51,135 bases of DNA. Source: JACMRI01 sp043778625 (GTDB taxonomy: Bacteria > Bacteroidota > Bacteroidia > UBA4408). A program made the translations under genes and the position numbers. A model generated the notes under the pieces. That model did no database searches and was not told where the DNA came from. It was given only the letters and a program-made list of their open reading frames with translations. Within the stretch, counting starts at the first letter, position 1; the number at the start of each line of letters is the position of its first letter. Positions 21,928 through 30,751 of the stretch are shown in pieces. Location of the stretch: assembly GCA_043778625.1 (NCBI GenBank), contig JAYWFU010000139.1:1-51135 (forward strand), written 5' to 3'.

Positions 21928-24900
21928 TTACTTCCCCGCAAGGTATTCCATGGTGTATATTGATGTGTTAATGTCTACCAATGTTTGTAAATAATTTTGA
22001 TGTATTTGGTACGCATTGTTTACGTTGTATAAATATTCGGTATATGGTATTTCTCCTTTTTTGTATAGCAAGTTGCTTTGTTGTATGGCTTTATTGGCGT
22101 GGGTTTTAGCACTTGTAGTATAGTAGTTAATACTTTCTTTATAACCTAAATATTGATTATACGCATTGTTAAACTCATTACGCAAGGCACTTTCGTTTTT
22201 AGTGTAATTAGTTTGTGCAGCTTGCATAGTAAGTATGCTCGCTTTAATTTTTGCACCCTGTGTAAATGCCAATAATGGTAACGCCAACCCTACTTGCACT
22301 CCCTGAAACCTATTACTACCATTGGCTAGTGCGCTGTTAGTATAATCAGTAGGGCTACCTATTAAACTCTGATTAAAATAACCTAGTGTAATATCGGGCA
22401 GTAGTGTGCTACGTACCAACTTATGTTCTTTTTGGTAGGCTATAATACTGCTTTTGAGTACTGCTAATTGGGCATTGTTGGCAATAGCTAAGGAGTCTAT
22501 TAACGGAGTGTTTTTTTCTTCAATTAATGGCGTACAATTAATTACGATAACAGCTGAAATGCCCATTATATGCGTAATTTGGCGCATGGCATTAGTAGTT
22601 TGTAGTTTTAATTTACGAATATTACTCTGTATTAACTCTTGATGATTTTGTGCATTGTTGTATTCTAGTTCGTTTACATCGCCCCCTTTATAGCGTGCTA
22701 AAGCAATGCGTGCAAACTCGCTAAACACACTATCTTGCTGTAAGGCTATTTCGTACATTGCCTGTAAATACTGCCATTGTAGGTAGGCTTGCTTTACACG
22801 TAGTGTTAAACTATTTAATAACTCTTGTTTTGATAACTTGGCTACATCTGCATAAGCATTGGCTACATTTTTTTTAGCAATAATAGTGGTTGGGAACGGC
22901 AGCCCCTGTGTAATAGTTATGTTATTATCGTTTTTAGCATACGAATTATACTGCCCATGTAATAACGTAACATTGGTTTTAGGTAGCTCAAATGCTTGCT
23001 TAGCTTGCAGTTGCGCTATTTTAATACTTAACTCGGCTGCTGATAAAGCGTTACTATTTGCCACGGCAGTAGTTAGGGCATCGGGCATAGTTAGGGTGCT
23101 TTGTGCAAATGTTGTGGTACTCAATAATAATATGACTATTAATGCAAATGCCTTATTAAGTCGGTTATTACTACGTTTTTTCAACTTCTCTGCCACAATA
23201 TATAAGCACGGCAATACTAATAATGTAAGCAAGGTTGATGTTATTAAGCCGCCAATAACCACTGTTGCCAAGGGTTTTTGCACTTCAGCTCCTGCATTGC
23301 TCGATATTGCCATAGGTATAAATCCTAACGATGCCACGGCAGCCGTCATTAACACTGGGCGCAGGCGGGTTTTAGTACCCTGTAGCACAATGTCGTAAAG
23401 CGATGTTATTCCGCCTTCGTTTTTAAGCCTATTAAACTCCGCAATAAGTACAATGCCGTTAAGCACCGCCACGCCAAACAACGCTATAAAACCAACCCCT
23501 GCCGATATGCTAAACGGCATACCACGCAACCATAACGCAAGTACACCACCAATGGCCGACATAGGTATTGATGTAAAAATTAATACCGCATATTTCATGG
23601 AATTAAATGCAAAAAATAACAGCAAAAGTATTAACAACAATGCTAATGGTACAGCTATGCCTAAGCGTGCCTTAGCTTGTTGTAAGTTTTGAAACTGCCC
23701 GCCAACACTAGTGTAGTAGCCAGTGGGTAATTTTATTTTGGCGGTTATTTTTTTGTTAAGTTCGTTTACCACACTTTCTACATCACGCCCGCGTACGTTA
23801 AATCCTACACTAATTCTGCGTTGTTTATCTTCTCGTTGTATTTGATTAGGCCCTAGTTTCAAACTTACATCGGCCAATTGTATTAGTGGTATTTGCGCAC
23901 CACTAGGAGCGGTTATAAATAGTTGTTGTACATCGGCTATCGACGAACGATTTTGTTTGTCGAGACGTACTACCATGTCAAAACGTTTTTCGCCCTCGTA
24001 TACCGTACCTGCTACTTGCCCAGCAAAAGCTGTATTTACAGCTTGATTAATAGTTTCAATACTCAACCCATACTTAGCTACCTCGGCACGTTTTATATTT
24101 ATTATAATTTGAGGTAAACCCGTAACTTCCTCTACATACAGGTCTTTTACACCATCAATAGTTTGTGCTTGCTTAGCTGCTTTTTGCGCAAGTGTACTTA
24201 GTGTTTCCAAATCATCGCCAAATATTTTAAGAACCACATCTTGCTTAGCACCCGTCATTAGTTCGTTAAAACGCATTTGTATAGGCTGCTGAAACCCAAA
24301 TGCAACGCCAGGTACAGCCGTTTGTAATGTTGCCGTCATTAGTTCCGACAGTTCGTCACGGTCAGTTGCTTTTGTCCATAAATGTTTATCTTTTAACATA
24401 ATAATCATATCGCCAGCTTCAATAGGCATGGGGTCGGTGGGTATTTCCGACGAACCAATTTTACTTACCACTTCCTTTACTTCGTTAGGATACTGTGCTA
24501 ATAATACACCTGCTGCTTTTTGCATGGCATCAATAGTTTTACTCATACTACTGCCCGTAAGTACTCTGGTTTCTACTGCAAAATCGCCTTCGTCCAGCGT
24601 TGGTATAAACTCTCCGCCCATAGTGGCAAACAACGCTATACTTGCCACAAATAGTAGCACCGCACTCCCTATAACTTTGCGTTGATGCGCTACCATTGTA
24701 GTTAATATAGGTATATAAGTACGTTCAATACGTGCCATCATTTTATCCGAAAATGTAGGAGTATGTGTACTGTTTTTACTCAACAACACACTACTAATCA
24801 TGGGCACATAGGTTAATGATAGTATAAATGCACCTACAATAGCAAAGCTTACCGTTTGTGCCATGGGGGCAAACATCTTGCCCTCAATACCTACCAATGC

Positions 24901-26292
24901 TAGTATTGGCAAATACACAATTAAAATAATAAGTTCGCCGAAGGAGGCCGATTTTCGCATTTTTGAAGCCGCTTCATACACCTCGCTATCCATTTCGGGT
25001 TGTGTTAAACGCTGTGTAATAGTGCGCATACCTAAGTGGTGTAAGGTGGCTTCTACTATAATTACGGCACCATCTACAATAAGCCCAAAGTCAATAGCAC
25101 CAAGGCTCATAAGGTTACCCGATACTCCAAATAAATTCATCATCGCAATAGCAAATAGCAATGCTAATGGTATAACCGATGCCACAATTAATCCTGCCCT
25201 AAGGTTACCCAAGAACAGTATTAATACCAATATCACAATTAGCGCGCCCTCTAGCAAGTTGGTTTGTACGGTGCTAATGGCACGGTTTACAAGCTTACTT
25301 CTATCCAAAAATGCCTCTATAATTACGCCTTCGGGTAGTGTTTTTTGTATCTGCACCATACGCTCTTTTACACGGCTTACTACTGCATTACTGTTTTCTC
25401 CTTTAAGCATTAGTACTACTGCGCCTGTTACTTCGCCTTGGTTATTATAAGTCATAGCGCCATAACGGTTAGCAGCGCCGTATTGCACGGTAGCTATATC
25501 TTTTATAAGTATAGGTGTGTTGTTAGGAGTATTAGCCACTACTATTGTGCTTATGTCAGTAAGGCTCTGCACCAATCCTTCGGTACGTATAAAATAAGCG
25601 TTAGGATATTTATCAATATATGCTCCACCAGTATTTTGATTATTACCTGCAAGTGCCGCAAACACTTGGCTAATACTTAGGTTATAGCTACGTAATTGCG
25701 CAGGGTTAATGGCTATTTCGTATTGTTTTAAATAACCCCCAAAGCTACTTACGTCGGCCACGCCAGGTACACCTACTAATTGCTTGCGTACCACCCAATC
25801 TTGCAGGGTACGTAGGTCGGTGGCGGTGTATTGGTGTTCGTATCCTTTTTTAGGTTTTAGTATGTATTGGTATATTTCGCCCAACCCGCTTGATATTGGT
25901 GCTAAAGTAGGTTGTCCTAACCCTTTGGGTATATCATTATTAATTTGAGTAAGACGTTCGCTAATTTGCTGGCGCGCCCAATAAATATCCACCCCATCGT
26001 TAAACACTACCGTAATTACCGATAGCCCAAAGCGCGACATACTGCGCACCTCGTGAACTTTGGGAACATTGGCAATTTCTTGCTCAATAGGAAACGTTAT
26101 TAAACGCTCTACTTCTTGTGCGGCAAGTGCAGGAGTAACGGTAATAATTTGTACTTGATTATCGGTAATGTCAGGCAGGGCATCAATAGGTAGTTGTGTA
26201 ACCGAATATCCGCCCCAAAGCAATAAACCCAAGGTAAATAGGGCTATTACTAGCTTGTTTCGTATCGAAAACGAAATAATAGTGTTTAGCAT
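21928..26292 (-). CDS. czcA: CzcA-type heavy-metal RND pump fused to TolC-like outer-membrane module
   Basis: Residues 1 to about 1035 form an RND transporter of the heavy-metal family: TM1, a long periplasmic domain, then the TM4 signature DFGLIVDGAVIIVE near residues 398-411, the second periplasmic loop and TM8-TM12. This signature is the divalent-cation type (Co/Zn/Cd), not the monovalent Cu/Ag type. After KKRSNNR, a second signal-peptide-like segment (AFALIVILLLSTTTFAQ, near 1048-1064) introduces about 390 residues with TolC-like helical hairpins. This fusion is known in Bacteroidota. The chain must presumably be cleaved so that the TolC part reaches the outer membrane. It is preceded by a small periplasmic protein gene and followed by fic and the adaptor gene. 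Confidence 0.92.
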   Translation of the reverse strand: MLNTIISFSIRNKLVIALFTLGLLLWGGYSVTQLPIDALPDITDNQVQIITVTPALAAQEVERLITFPIEQEIANVPKVHEVRSMSRFGLSVITVVFNDGVDIYWARQQISERLTQINNDIPKGLGQPTLAPISSGLGEIYQYILKPKKGYEHQYTATDLRTLQDWVVRKQLVGVPGVADVSSFGGYLKQYEIAINPAQLRSYNLSISQVFAALAGNNQNTGGAYIDKYPNAYFIRTEGLVQSLTDISTIVVANTPNNTPILIKDIATVQYGAANRYGAMTYNNQGEVTGAVVLMLKGENSNAVVSRVKERMVQIQKTLPEGVIIEAFLDRSKLVNRAISTVQTNLLEGALIVILVLILFLGNLRAGLIVASVIPLALLFAIAMMNLFGVSGNLMSLGAIDFGLIVDGAVIIVEATLHHLGMRTITQRLTQPEMDSEVYEAASKMRKSASFGELIILIVYLPILALVGIEGKMFAPMAQTVSFAIVGAFILSLTYVPMISSVLLSKNSTHTPTFSDKMMARIERTYIPILTTMVAHQRKVIGSAVLLFVASIALFATMGGEFIPTLDEGDFAVETRVLTGSSMSKTIDAMQKAAGVLLAQYPNEVKEVVSKIGSSEIPTDPMPIEAGDMIIMLKDKHLWTKATDRDELSELMTATLQTAVPGVAFGFQQPIQMRFNELMTGAKQDVVLKIFGDDLETLSTLAQKAAKQAQTIDGVKDLYVEEVTGLPQIIINIKRAEVAKYGLSIETINQAVNTAFAGQVAGTVYEGEKRFDMVVRLDKQNRSSIADVQQLFITAPSGAQIPLIQLADVSLKLGPNQIQREDKQRRISVGFNVRGRDVESVVNELNKKITAKIKLPTGYYTSVGGQFQNLQQAKARLGIAVPLALLLILLLLFFAFNSMKYAVLIFTSIPMSAIGGVLALWLRGMPFSISAGVGFIALFGVAVLNGIVLIAEFNRLKNEGGITSLYDIVLQGTKTRLRPVLMTAAVASLGFIPMAISSNAGAEVQKPLATVVIGGLITSTLLTLLVLPCLYIVAEKLKKRSNNRLNKAFALIVILLLSTTTFAQSTLTMPDALTTAVANSNALSAAELSIKIAQLQAKQAFELPKTNVTLLHGQYNSYAKNDNNITITQGLPFPTTIIAKKNVANAYADVAKLSKQELLNSLTLRVKQAYLQWQYLQAMYEIALQQDSVFSEFARIALARYKGGDVNELEYNNAQNHQELIQSNIRKLKLQTTNAMRQITHIMGISAVIVINCTPLIEEKNTPLIDSLAIANNAQLAVLKSSIIAYQKEHKLVRSTLLPDITLGYFNQSLIGSPTDYTNSALANGSNRFQGVQVGLALPLLAFTQGAKIKASILTMQAAQTNYTKNESALRNEFNNAYNQYLGYKESINYYTTSAKTHANKAIQQSNLLYKKGEIPYTEYLYNVNNAYQIHQNYLQTLVDINTSIYTMEYLAGK

Positions 26293-26377
26293 AATAATAT
26301 CATGTGATTAATAACAATACCATTAAGGCATTGTTAAATGGTAATACATAAGTTGAATTGTTGGTACTAAAATAATT

Positions 26378-26761
26378 TTAGCAAAACTCTGGAGGCTCTA
26401 TTACCACGCCTATTGCGCTAGTGGGTATAAAAGCAAGGTACCTAAACAGGGTTTGCTTAGTACTTATTGCGTAAGTAGCTTTTGTAGTAAATATAATACT
26501 TGGCTGTGGCGTAAAAACATAGGCTACTACGGTATTAGTTATTTTTTTAAATGGCAATTGCATATCACGTTCCGTGTCGTTGTCGCCATCGGTAGCGGTA
26601 AGGTAGTGCATTTTTAAATAATCAACAAACGATAAGCTCTTATTTTCAGTACTATGCTCTGTGTAATGTGTTAGCAATGCGGGCAGCTTGGCTAATTGCC
26701 CTATTGCCGTGCTTGTAAACACAAATATTGCTAATAACAGATGTAGTACTATTGTTTTCAT
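26378..26761 (-). CDS. Small exported protein of the metal-efflux locus, 127 aa
   Basis: A signal peptide (MKTIVLHLLLAIFVFTSTAIGQ) is followed by LAKLPALLTHYTEHSTENKSLSFVDYLKMHYL and an acidic DGDNDTERDMQLPFKK segment. The LPxLxxHYxEH...N..LSFxxxLxMHY pattern recurs, as I recall, in small Bacteroidota proteins encoded beside CzcA-type pumps, which supports a periplasmic role in metal handling. The histidines and acidic residues could bind metal, but this is inference. It is 85 nt upstream of the pump gene on the same strand, with a -7 box 18 nt before its start. It ends in a short C-terminal PPEFC. Confidence 0.72.
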   Translation of the reverse strand: MKTIVLHLLLAIFVFTSTAIGQLAKLPALLTHYTEHSTENKSLSFVDYLKMHYLTATDGDNDTERDMQLPFKKITNTVVAYVFTPQPSIIFTTKATYAISTKQTLFRYLAFIPTSAIGVVIEPPEFC

Positions 26762-26779
26762 TATTGCTTTGTAATACTA

Positions 26780-26787
26780 CAAACTTA
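26780..26787 (-). promoter_or_regulatory. Candidate -7 box (TAAGTTTG, minus strand)
   Basis: Minus-strand TAAGTTTG matches TAnnTTTG and lies 18 nt before the small periplasmic protein gene, so it probably drives the efflux operon. No clear -33 element was found. Confidence 0.4.
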
Positions 26788-26844
26788 GGTATTTAATTTA
26801 ATAAGTAATACCTCGTGTTGCTTATCAATAATTGGTTTAAATAA

Positions 26845-27129
26845 TTAAAGTTGAATAGTGCTCCAGGCTTCGGGCTTGGCGCTAAACAATACTTTGGTGC
26901 GTGCCCATACACTAATAAATAGTTCCGAATTTCTATATGCCTCCAATGCTTCGTTAGTGTCCCACGAGCTTTTAGTAAAAAAAACAGTGGGTTGTAGCGT
27001 ATCCCTCAACAATACTACACCATTACAGCCTTGCATGGCGTTAATTTTGGGTTGCGATGCGTTAAATAGTTCAATAAATGCAGCGCAATGTTCGTGGGCA
27101 AAAGTTAATTTTACTAGGCGAATAATCAT
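26845..27129 (-). CDS. Antibiotic biosynthesis monooxygenase (ABM) domain protein
   Basis: The 94-residue protein is one ferredoxin-like ABM domain: MIIRLVKLTFAHEHCAAFIELF, a central GCNGVVLLRDTLQPTVFFTKSSWDTNEALEAYRNSELF motif and a final strand. Family members are small dimeric proteins including quinol monooxygenases and heme-degrading enzymes, but most are uncharacterised. The SSWDTNEALEAY stretch is the family's typical W-containing signature. It has its own -7 box and stands 83 nt upstream of the efflux-associated protein gene. A metabolic role cannot be given. Confidence 0.85.
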   Translation of the reverse strand: MIIRLVKLTFAHEHCAAFIELFNASQPKINAMQGCNGVVLLRDTLQPTVFFTKSSWDTNEALEAYRNSELFISVWARTKVLFSAKPEAWSTIQL

Positions 27130-27161
27130 AGCTTAAAAAATTATAATAATTAATTACGTCA

Positions 27162-27169
27162 CAAACTTA
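27162..27169 (-). promoter_or_regulatory. Candidate -7 box (TAAGTTTG, minus strand)
   Basis: This is the same octamer as at 26780-26787, also preceding a minus-strand gene, here the ABM protein (start 27129, 32 nt away). Motif-only evidence. Confidence 0.4.
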
Positions 27170-27324
27170 ATTAATTATGTGGCATTTATTTAAAACGAAA
27201 AAATTAGGTATATATACCTATAAATTTTAAGTAGTAATACTTAGTTTTGAATTAAAAAATAATATGTTCATTTGTAAACAATTAAAAATATATAATAATA
27301 ATTACTTACAAAAAAACAAAAAAA

Positions 27325-27759
27325 ATGAAAAAATTATCATTAATTGCAGGCTCATGTTTAATATTAGCTTCGTGTTCACAAAAAATTACCTCAACATCAA
27401 AAAACTCAGTACCGTTTCCGGGTATGACCGTTTCGCGTGCTGATTACAAATTATCAAAAGATGTGAATAACGAAATTGAAGTAAAGGAATGGTCTTCATT
27501 ATTTGGTTATATTAGTGGTGCTAAAGCTGTAGGCGAACAAAAAAACGAATTGCGCCAAGGTATTGTTAATGGTTTTGGTTTAGATAAAGCCTCACAAATA
27601 GCAGTGTATCGTATGTTGGATGCTAACCCAAGCTTCGACTATTTAACTAACATACGTGTAACTAAAGAGTATAATAAAAAATGGATGGTGTTTTTTACTA
27701 AATATAATACTAAAGTTAAAGTAGTAGCTAAAGGAATTACCTTAAACACTGAAAAATAA
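27325..27759 (+). CDS. Small lipoprotein, related to its downstream neighbour
   Basis: The leader MKKLSLIAGSCLILASCSQK contains lipobox LASC with Cys17. The mature part begins PFPGMTVSRADYKLSKD and ends in a strand-rich FDYLTNIRVTKEYNKKW...VKVVAKGITL. The next gene shares a TRAD segment near the start and a VDYFINVRFDRK...VIVKADGVKL end, so the two are probably diverged paralogues, about 140 and 196 residues. I do not know a function; a periplasmic or outer-membrane location follows from the lipobox. The 72-nt spacing on the same strand suggests a shared transcript. Confidence 0.78.
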   Translation: MKKLSLIAGSCLILASCSQKITSTSKNSVPFPGMTVSRADYKLSKDVNNEIEVKEWSSLFGYISGAKAVGEQKNELRQGIVNGFGLDKASQIAVYRMLDANPSFDYLTNIRVTKEYNKKWMVFFTKYNTKVKVVAKGITLNTEK

Positions 27760-27831
27760 TTTACAGTATAGTTAATTTTCAATACAAAAAATAAGCTTAC
27801 TTAAATACTTAACATATAATAATTATAATTT

Positions 27832-28422
27832 ATGAAAACAATTCAACTAATAACAGCATGTTTGGCTTCGGCTACATTGCTAGTGTCGTGTGGAGCTACG
27901 TCTACCATGCAAAAAGACATTAAGTACATGCCAATACGTTTTAAACCATTAACCCGTGCCGACATTACTTTAGTAGGTAACCTACAAGTAGAAACTACCA
28001 TTAGTGGCAAAATGGGTAAAAACGGAAAAACGCTTGACCCTAGCTTTATGAAAAACATGAAAGAGGGTAAAATAAATAAAACAGAAGCTACCGAAATAAT
28101 GTACTTTGCCCCTAATGCTGGCGAAGCTATCACAGGTTCGTTATACGAAAACGAAGTGTTTAACTCTGTGTACGGCTCAGTAAATCAAGCAGGTAAGCCT
28201 AAAGGATTTTTAGCTAAATTATTTCCAAGTTTAATTACGCTCAGAAAACTAGCCCCTGCTGATCATGGTATGCGCTTTGCCTACTTTGCTATGATTGAAA
28301 AATATCCTGAGGTAGATTATTTTATTAATGTACGTTTTGATAGAAAAACGATTCTTAAAGGAAAAAAATATGTAGAAACAGTAATTGTTAAAGCTGACGG
28401 AGTGAAGCTAAAAACTGATTAG
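27832..28422 (+). CDS. Lipoprotein, related to the upstream neighbour, 196 aa
   Basis: A lipoprotein leader (MKTIQLITACLASATLLVSCGA, lipobox LVSC) is followed by YMPIRFKPLTRADITLVGNL, a lysine-rich central insert and a final EVDYFINVRFDRKTILKGKK...IVKADGVKLKTD. The start and end resemble the preceding protein, while the central part (about residues 60-140) is extra. It could be a component of an envelope complex, but nothing specific is visible. A long hairpin (28489-28539) follows 67 nt after the stop. Confidence 0.78.
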   Translation: MKTIQLITACLASATLLVSCGATSTMQKDIKYMPIRFKPLTRADITLVGNLQVETTISGKMGKNGKTLDPSFMKNMKEGKINKTEATEIMYFAPNAGEAITGSLYENEVFNSVYGSVNQAGKPKGFLAKLFPSLITLRKLAPADHGMRFAYFAMIEKYPEVDYFINVRFDRKTILKGKKYVETVIVKADGVKLKTD

Positions 28423-28488
28423 TTTTTTAATTAATTAGCGCTTCGAACAAAGCACAACTTTCTTTCGGAACAGTCAATTTTACTACAA

Positions 28489-28539
28489 TAAATTATGTTA
28501 CTTAAAACCAAGCATCAAGGTTTTTAGTAACATAATTTA
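28489..28539. terminator. Long stem-loop in the gap before kup
   Basis: Fourteen bp (28489-28502 with 28526-28539, core AAATTATGTTACT) and, after one mismatch, six more bp (AAAACC/GGTTTT) enclose a 9-nt loop. No strong T-tract follows, so it may be a terminator for the lipoprotein pair or an RNA structure of another kind. Confidence 0.5.
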
Positions 28540-28695
28540 GTTTAAACCATAATGTTTTTTTAAATTCAAGCAACTTAATATTATTGTAATTTAATTACAG
28601 CTATAGTTGTGCCTAATATTTTATGGCGTATTAATCAATTGATTTTATAGTATTACTTTGTTTTTTTGAGTTAAATATTAAACAACTTCTATATT

Positions 28696-28703
28696 TAATT
28701 TTG
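28696..28703 (+). promoter_or_regulatory. Candidate -7 box TAATTTTG upstream of kup
   Basis: Matches TAnnTTTG, 57 nt before the kup ATG. A TTTG occurs upstream, but at 27 nt, too far for a standard -33 element. Confidence 0.3.
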
Positions 28704-28760
28704 TGGTGGCAAATTAACCACTAATTTCGTAGTCACTAATTTCAATGTAAAAATACTACA

Positions 28761-30728
28761 ATGAGCACTACACACGCAACATCAGGCGGACATTACCACA
28801 AGCTAACAGCAGCAGGTATATTAATAACAATGGGTATTATTTATGGTGATATAGGTACTTCGCCGTTGTATGTACTTAAGGCTATTGTAGGCGACTCAGT
28901 CATTACACCACAATTAGTTATAGGAGGCTTGTCGTGCATTATTTGGACACTTACCTTACAAACTACCTTTAAATATGTAATAATTACACTACGTGCTGAT
29001 AATAAGGGCGAAGGTGGTATATTTTCGTTGTACGCATTAGTACGCAAGCGAGGCAAGTGGCTTATGTTCCCTGCTATTATTGGTGGTAGCGCCTTGTTGG
29101 CCGATGGTATTATTACACCACCTATTTCGGTAGCATCGGCTGTTGAGGGGCTAGAGGTTATTTACGAAGGCATACCCACCGTTGGAATTGTTATCGCCAT
29201 CATCACATTTTTGTTTGCCATACAACAGTTTGGTACAAGCCTAGTAGGTAAGTTTTTTGCACCAGTAATGGTGGTATGGTTTGGTATGTTAGCTACACTT
29301 GGGTTAAGCTCAATTTTTTGTAATGATGCCTCAGTGTTTAAGGCTATTAACCCTTACTATGCGTACGATTTATTAGCGCATTACCCCAAAGGATTTTGGT
29401 TGCTAAGTGCGGTGTTCCTTTGTACTACTGGTGCTGAGGCATTGTATAGCGATTTGGGGCATTGCGGGCGCGATAATATTCGTGTAAGTTGGGTAGCCGT
29501 TAAAACTGCGCTAATACTTAATTACCTGGGGCAAGGCGCGTATTTATTAAACCATCAAAACGAAACATTAAGCCAGTTGGCTAACCCTAATCCGTTTTAT
29601 GCTATTGTGCCACAGTGGTTTTATATACCCAGTGTTATTATAGCTACACTGGCGGCTATTGTGGCCTCTCAGGCGTTAATTAGTGGTTCGTTTACCTTAA
29701 TAAATGAGGCTATTCGTTTAAATTTTTGGCCTAAATTTAAAATTGTGTACCCTAGCGATGTTAAGGGGCAATTGTACATACCTAGCGTAAACTGGATGTT
29801 ATTAGCGGGCTGTATAGGTGTCACGTTATACTTTAAAGAATCAGGCGCAATGGAAGGGGCGTACGGCCTTAGTATAGTACTATGTATGCTTATGACTACC
29901 CTACTTATGTGTTATTACTTGTTTATTAAGCGTGTGCATTTTGCCATTATTATAGTATTGGGTACATTATTTAGTATTATTGAACTATCGTTTTTAGTAG
30001 CTAACCTTAGTAAGTTTTTACACGGTGGTTATGTAACGTTGTGTATTGGTGCGGTGTTGGTACTGATAATGTATGTGTGGTTTAAAGCACGTAAAATACG
30101 TAATCGTTACTTGGAGTTTCACGAAATAGATACGTATTACAATCATATTAAAGACCTCAGTACCGATTTATCTATACCAAAATATGCCACGCATTTGGTG
30201 TACTTAACAAGTGCTAATCGTAAAAACGAAATTGAATCAAAAGTTATTTATTCCATGATGCAACGCCAACCCAAGCGTGCTGATATTTATTGGTTTGTAC
30301 ACGTTGATGTGGTAGACAGCCCATATACCATGGAGTACAAGGTTACGGAGTTATTAAAAGAAGATTTAATACGCATTGATTTCCGCTTAGGATTTAGGGT
30401 AGAGCCACGCATTAACTTAATGTTTCGTAAGGTAGTGCAGGATATGGTGAAGAATGGCGAAGTGGATATTACGAGCCGTTACGAATCGTTAAACAAAAAC
30501 AATGTAGTAGGCGATTTTAAATTTGTAGTAATTGAGAAATTTTTATCTAACGAAAACGAATTACCATTTAGTGAGCGTTTAATACTCAATATTTATTTTA
30601 TGCTAAAAGAGTTAAGTTTGCCCGAAGAAAAAGCATTTGGCTTAGATACAAGTAGCGTAGTGGTGGAGAAATTTCCGTTGATAGTGGCACCGCTCAAAAA
30701 AGAAGTTTGCCTAACCCGAGTACACTAA
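28761..30728 (+). CDS. kup: KUP-family potassium uptake permease
   Basis: The 655-residue protein begins the conserved core with MGIIYGDIGTSPLYVLKAI (about residues 24-42), the KUP hallmark, and has ADGIITPPISVASAVEGLEV, then GAEALYSDLGHCGRDNIRVSW and TGAEALY-type motifs. About twelve membrane helices are followed by a C-terminal cytoplasmic domain. It takes up potassium, presumably driven by protons, in the inner membrane. trmB follows after 23 nt and proC 19 nt after that, so a transcript through all three is possible. A candidate -7 box lies 57 nt upstream of the start. Confidence 0.95.
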   Translation: MSTTHATSGGHYHKLTAAGILITMGIIYGDIGTSPLYVLKAIVGDSVITPQLVIGGLSCIIWTLTLQTTFKYVIITLRADNKGEGGIFSLYALVRKRGKWLMFPAIIGGSALLADGIITPPISVASAVEGLEVIYEGIPTVGIVIAIITFLFAIQQFGTSLVGKFFAPVMVVWFGMLATLGLSSIFCNDASVFKAINPYYAYDLLAHYPKGFWLLSAVFLCTTGAEALYSDLGHCGRDNIRVSWVAVKTALILNYLGQGAYLLNHQNETLSQLANPNPFYAIVPQWFYIPSVIIATLAAIVASQALISGSFTLINEAIRLNFWPKFKIVYPSDVKGQLYIPSVNWMLLAGCIGVTLYFKESGAMEGAYGLSIVLCMLMTTLLMCYYLFIKRVHFAIIIVLGTLFSIIELSFLVANLSKFLHGGYVTLCIGAVLVLIMYVWFKARKIRNRYLEFHEIDTYYNHIKDLSTDLSIPKYATHLVYLTSANRKNEIESKVIYSMMQRQPKRADIYWFVHVDVVDSPYTMEYKVTELLKEDLIRIDFRLGFRVEPRINLMFRKVVQDMVKNGEVDITSRYESLNKNNVVGDFKFVVIEKFLSNENELPFSERLILNIYFMLKELSLPEEKAFGLDTSSVVVEKFPLIVAPLKKEVCLTRVH

Positions 30729-30751
30729 TTTACAATTAAAAATACGCACTT

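Larger units (their letters stand above)
28423..28760. other. 338-base intergenic stretch
   Basis: No gene was found. It holds the 14+6 bp hairpin at 28489-28539 and a candidate -7 box (TAATTTTG, 28696-28703) ahead of the potassium transporter gene. The rest is AT-rich without recognisable motif. Confidence 0.6.

Noticed and set aside
22859..25680. Several long plus-strand open frames (62-195 codons) opposite the RND pump gene
   Set aside because: They lie antisense to a highly conserved gene, have low-complexity composition and no start context; they arise from the codon structure of the pump gene.
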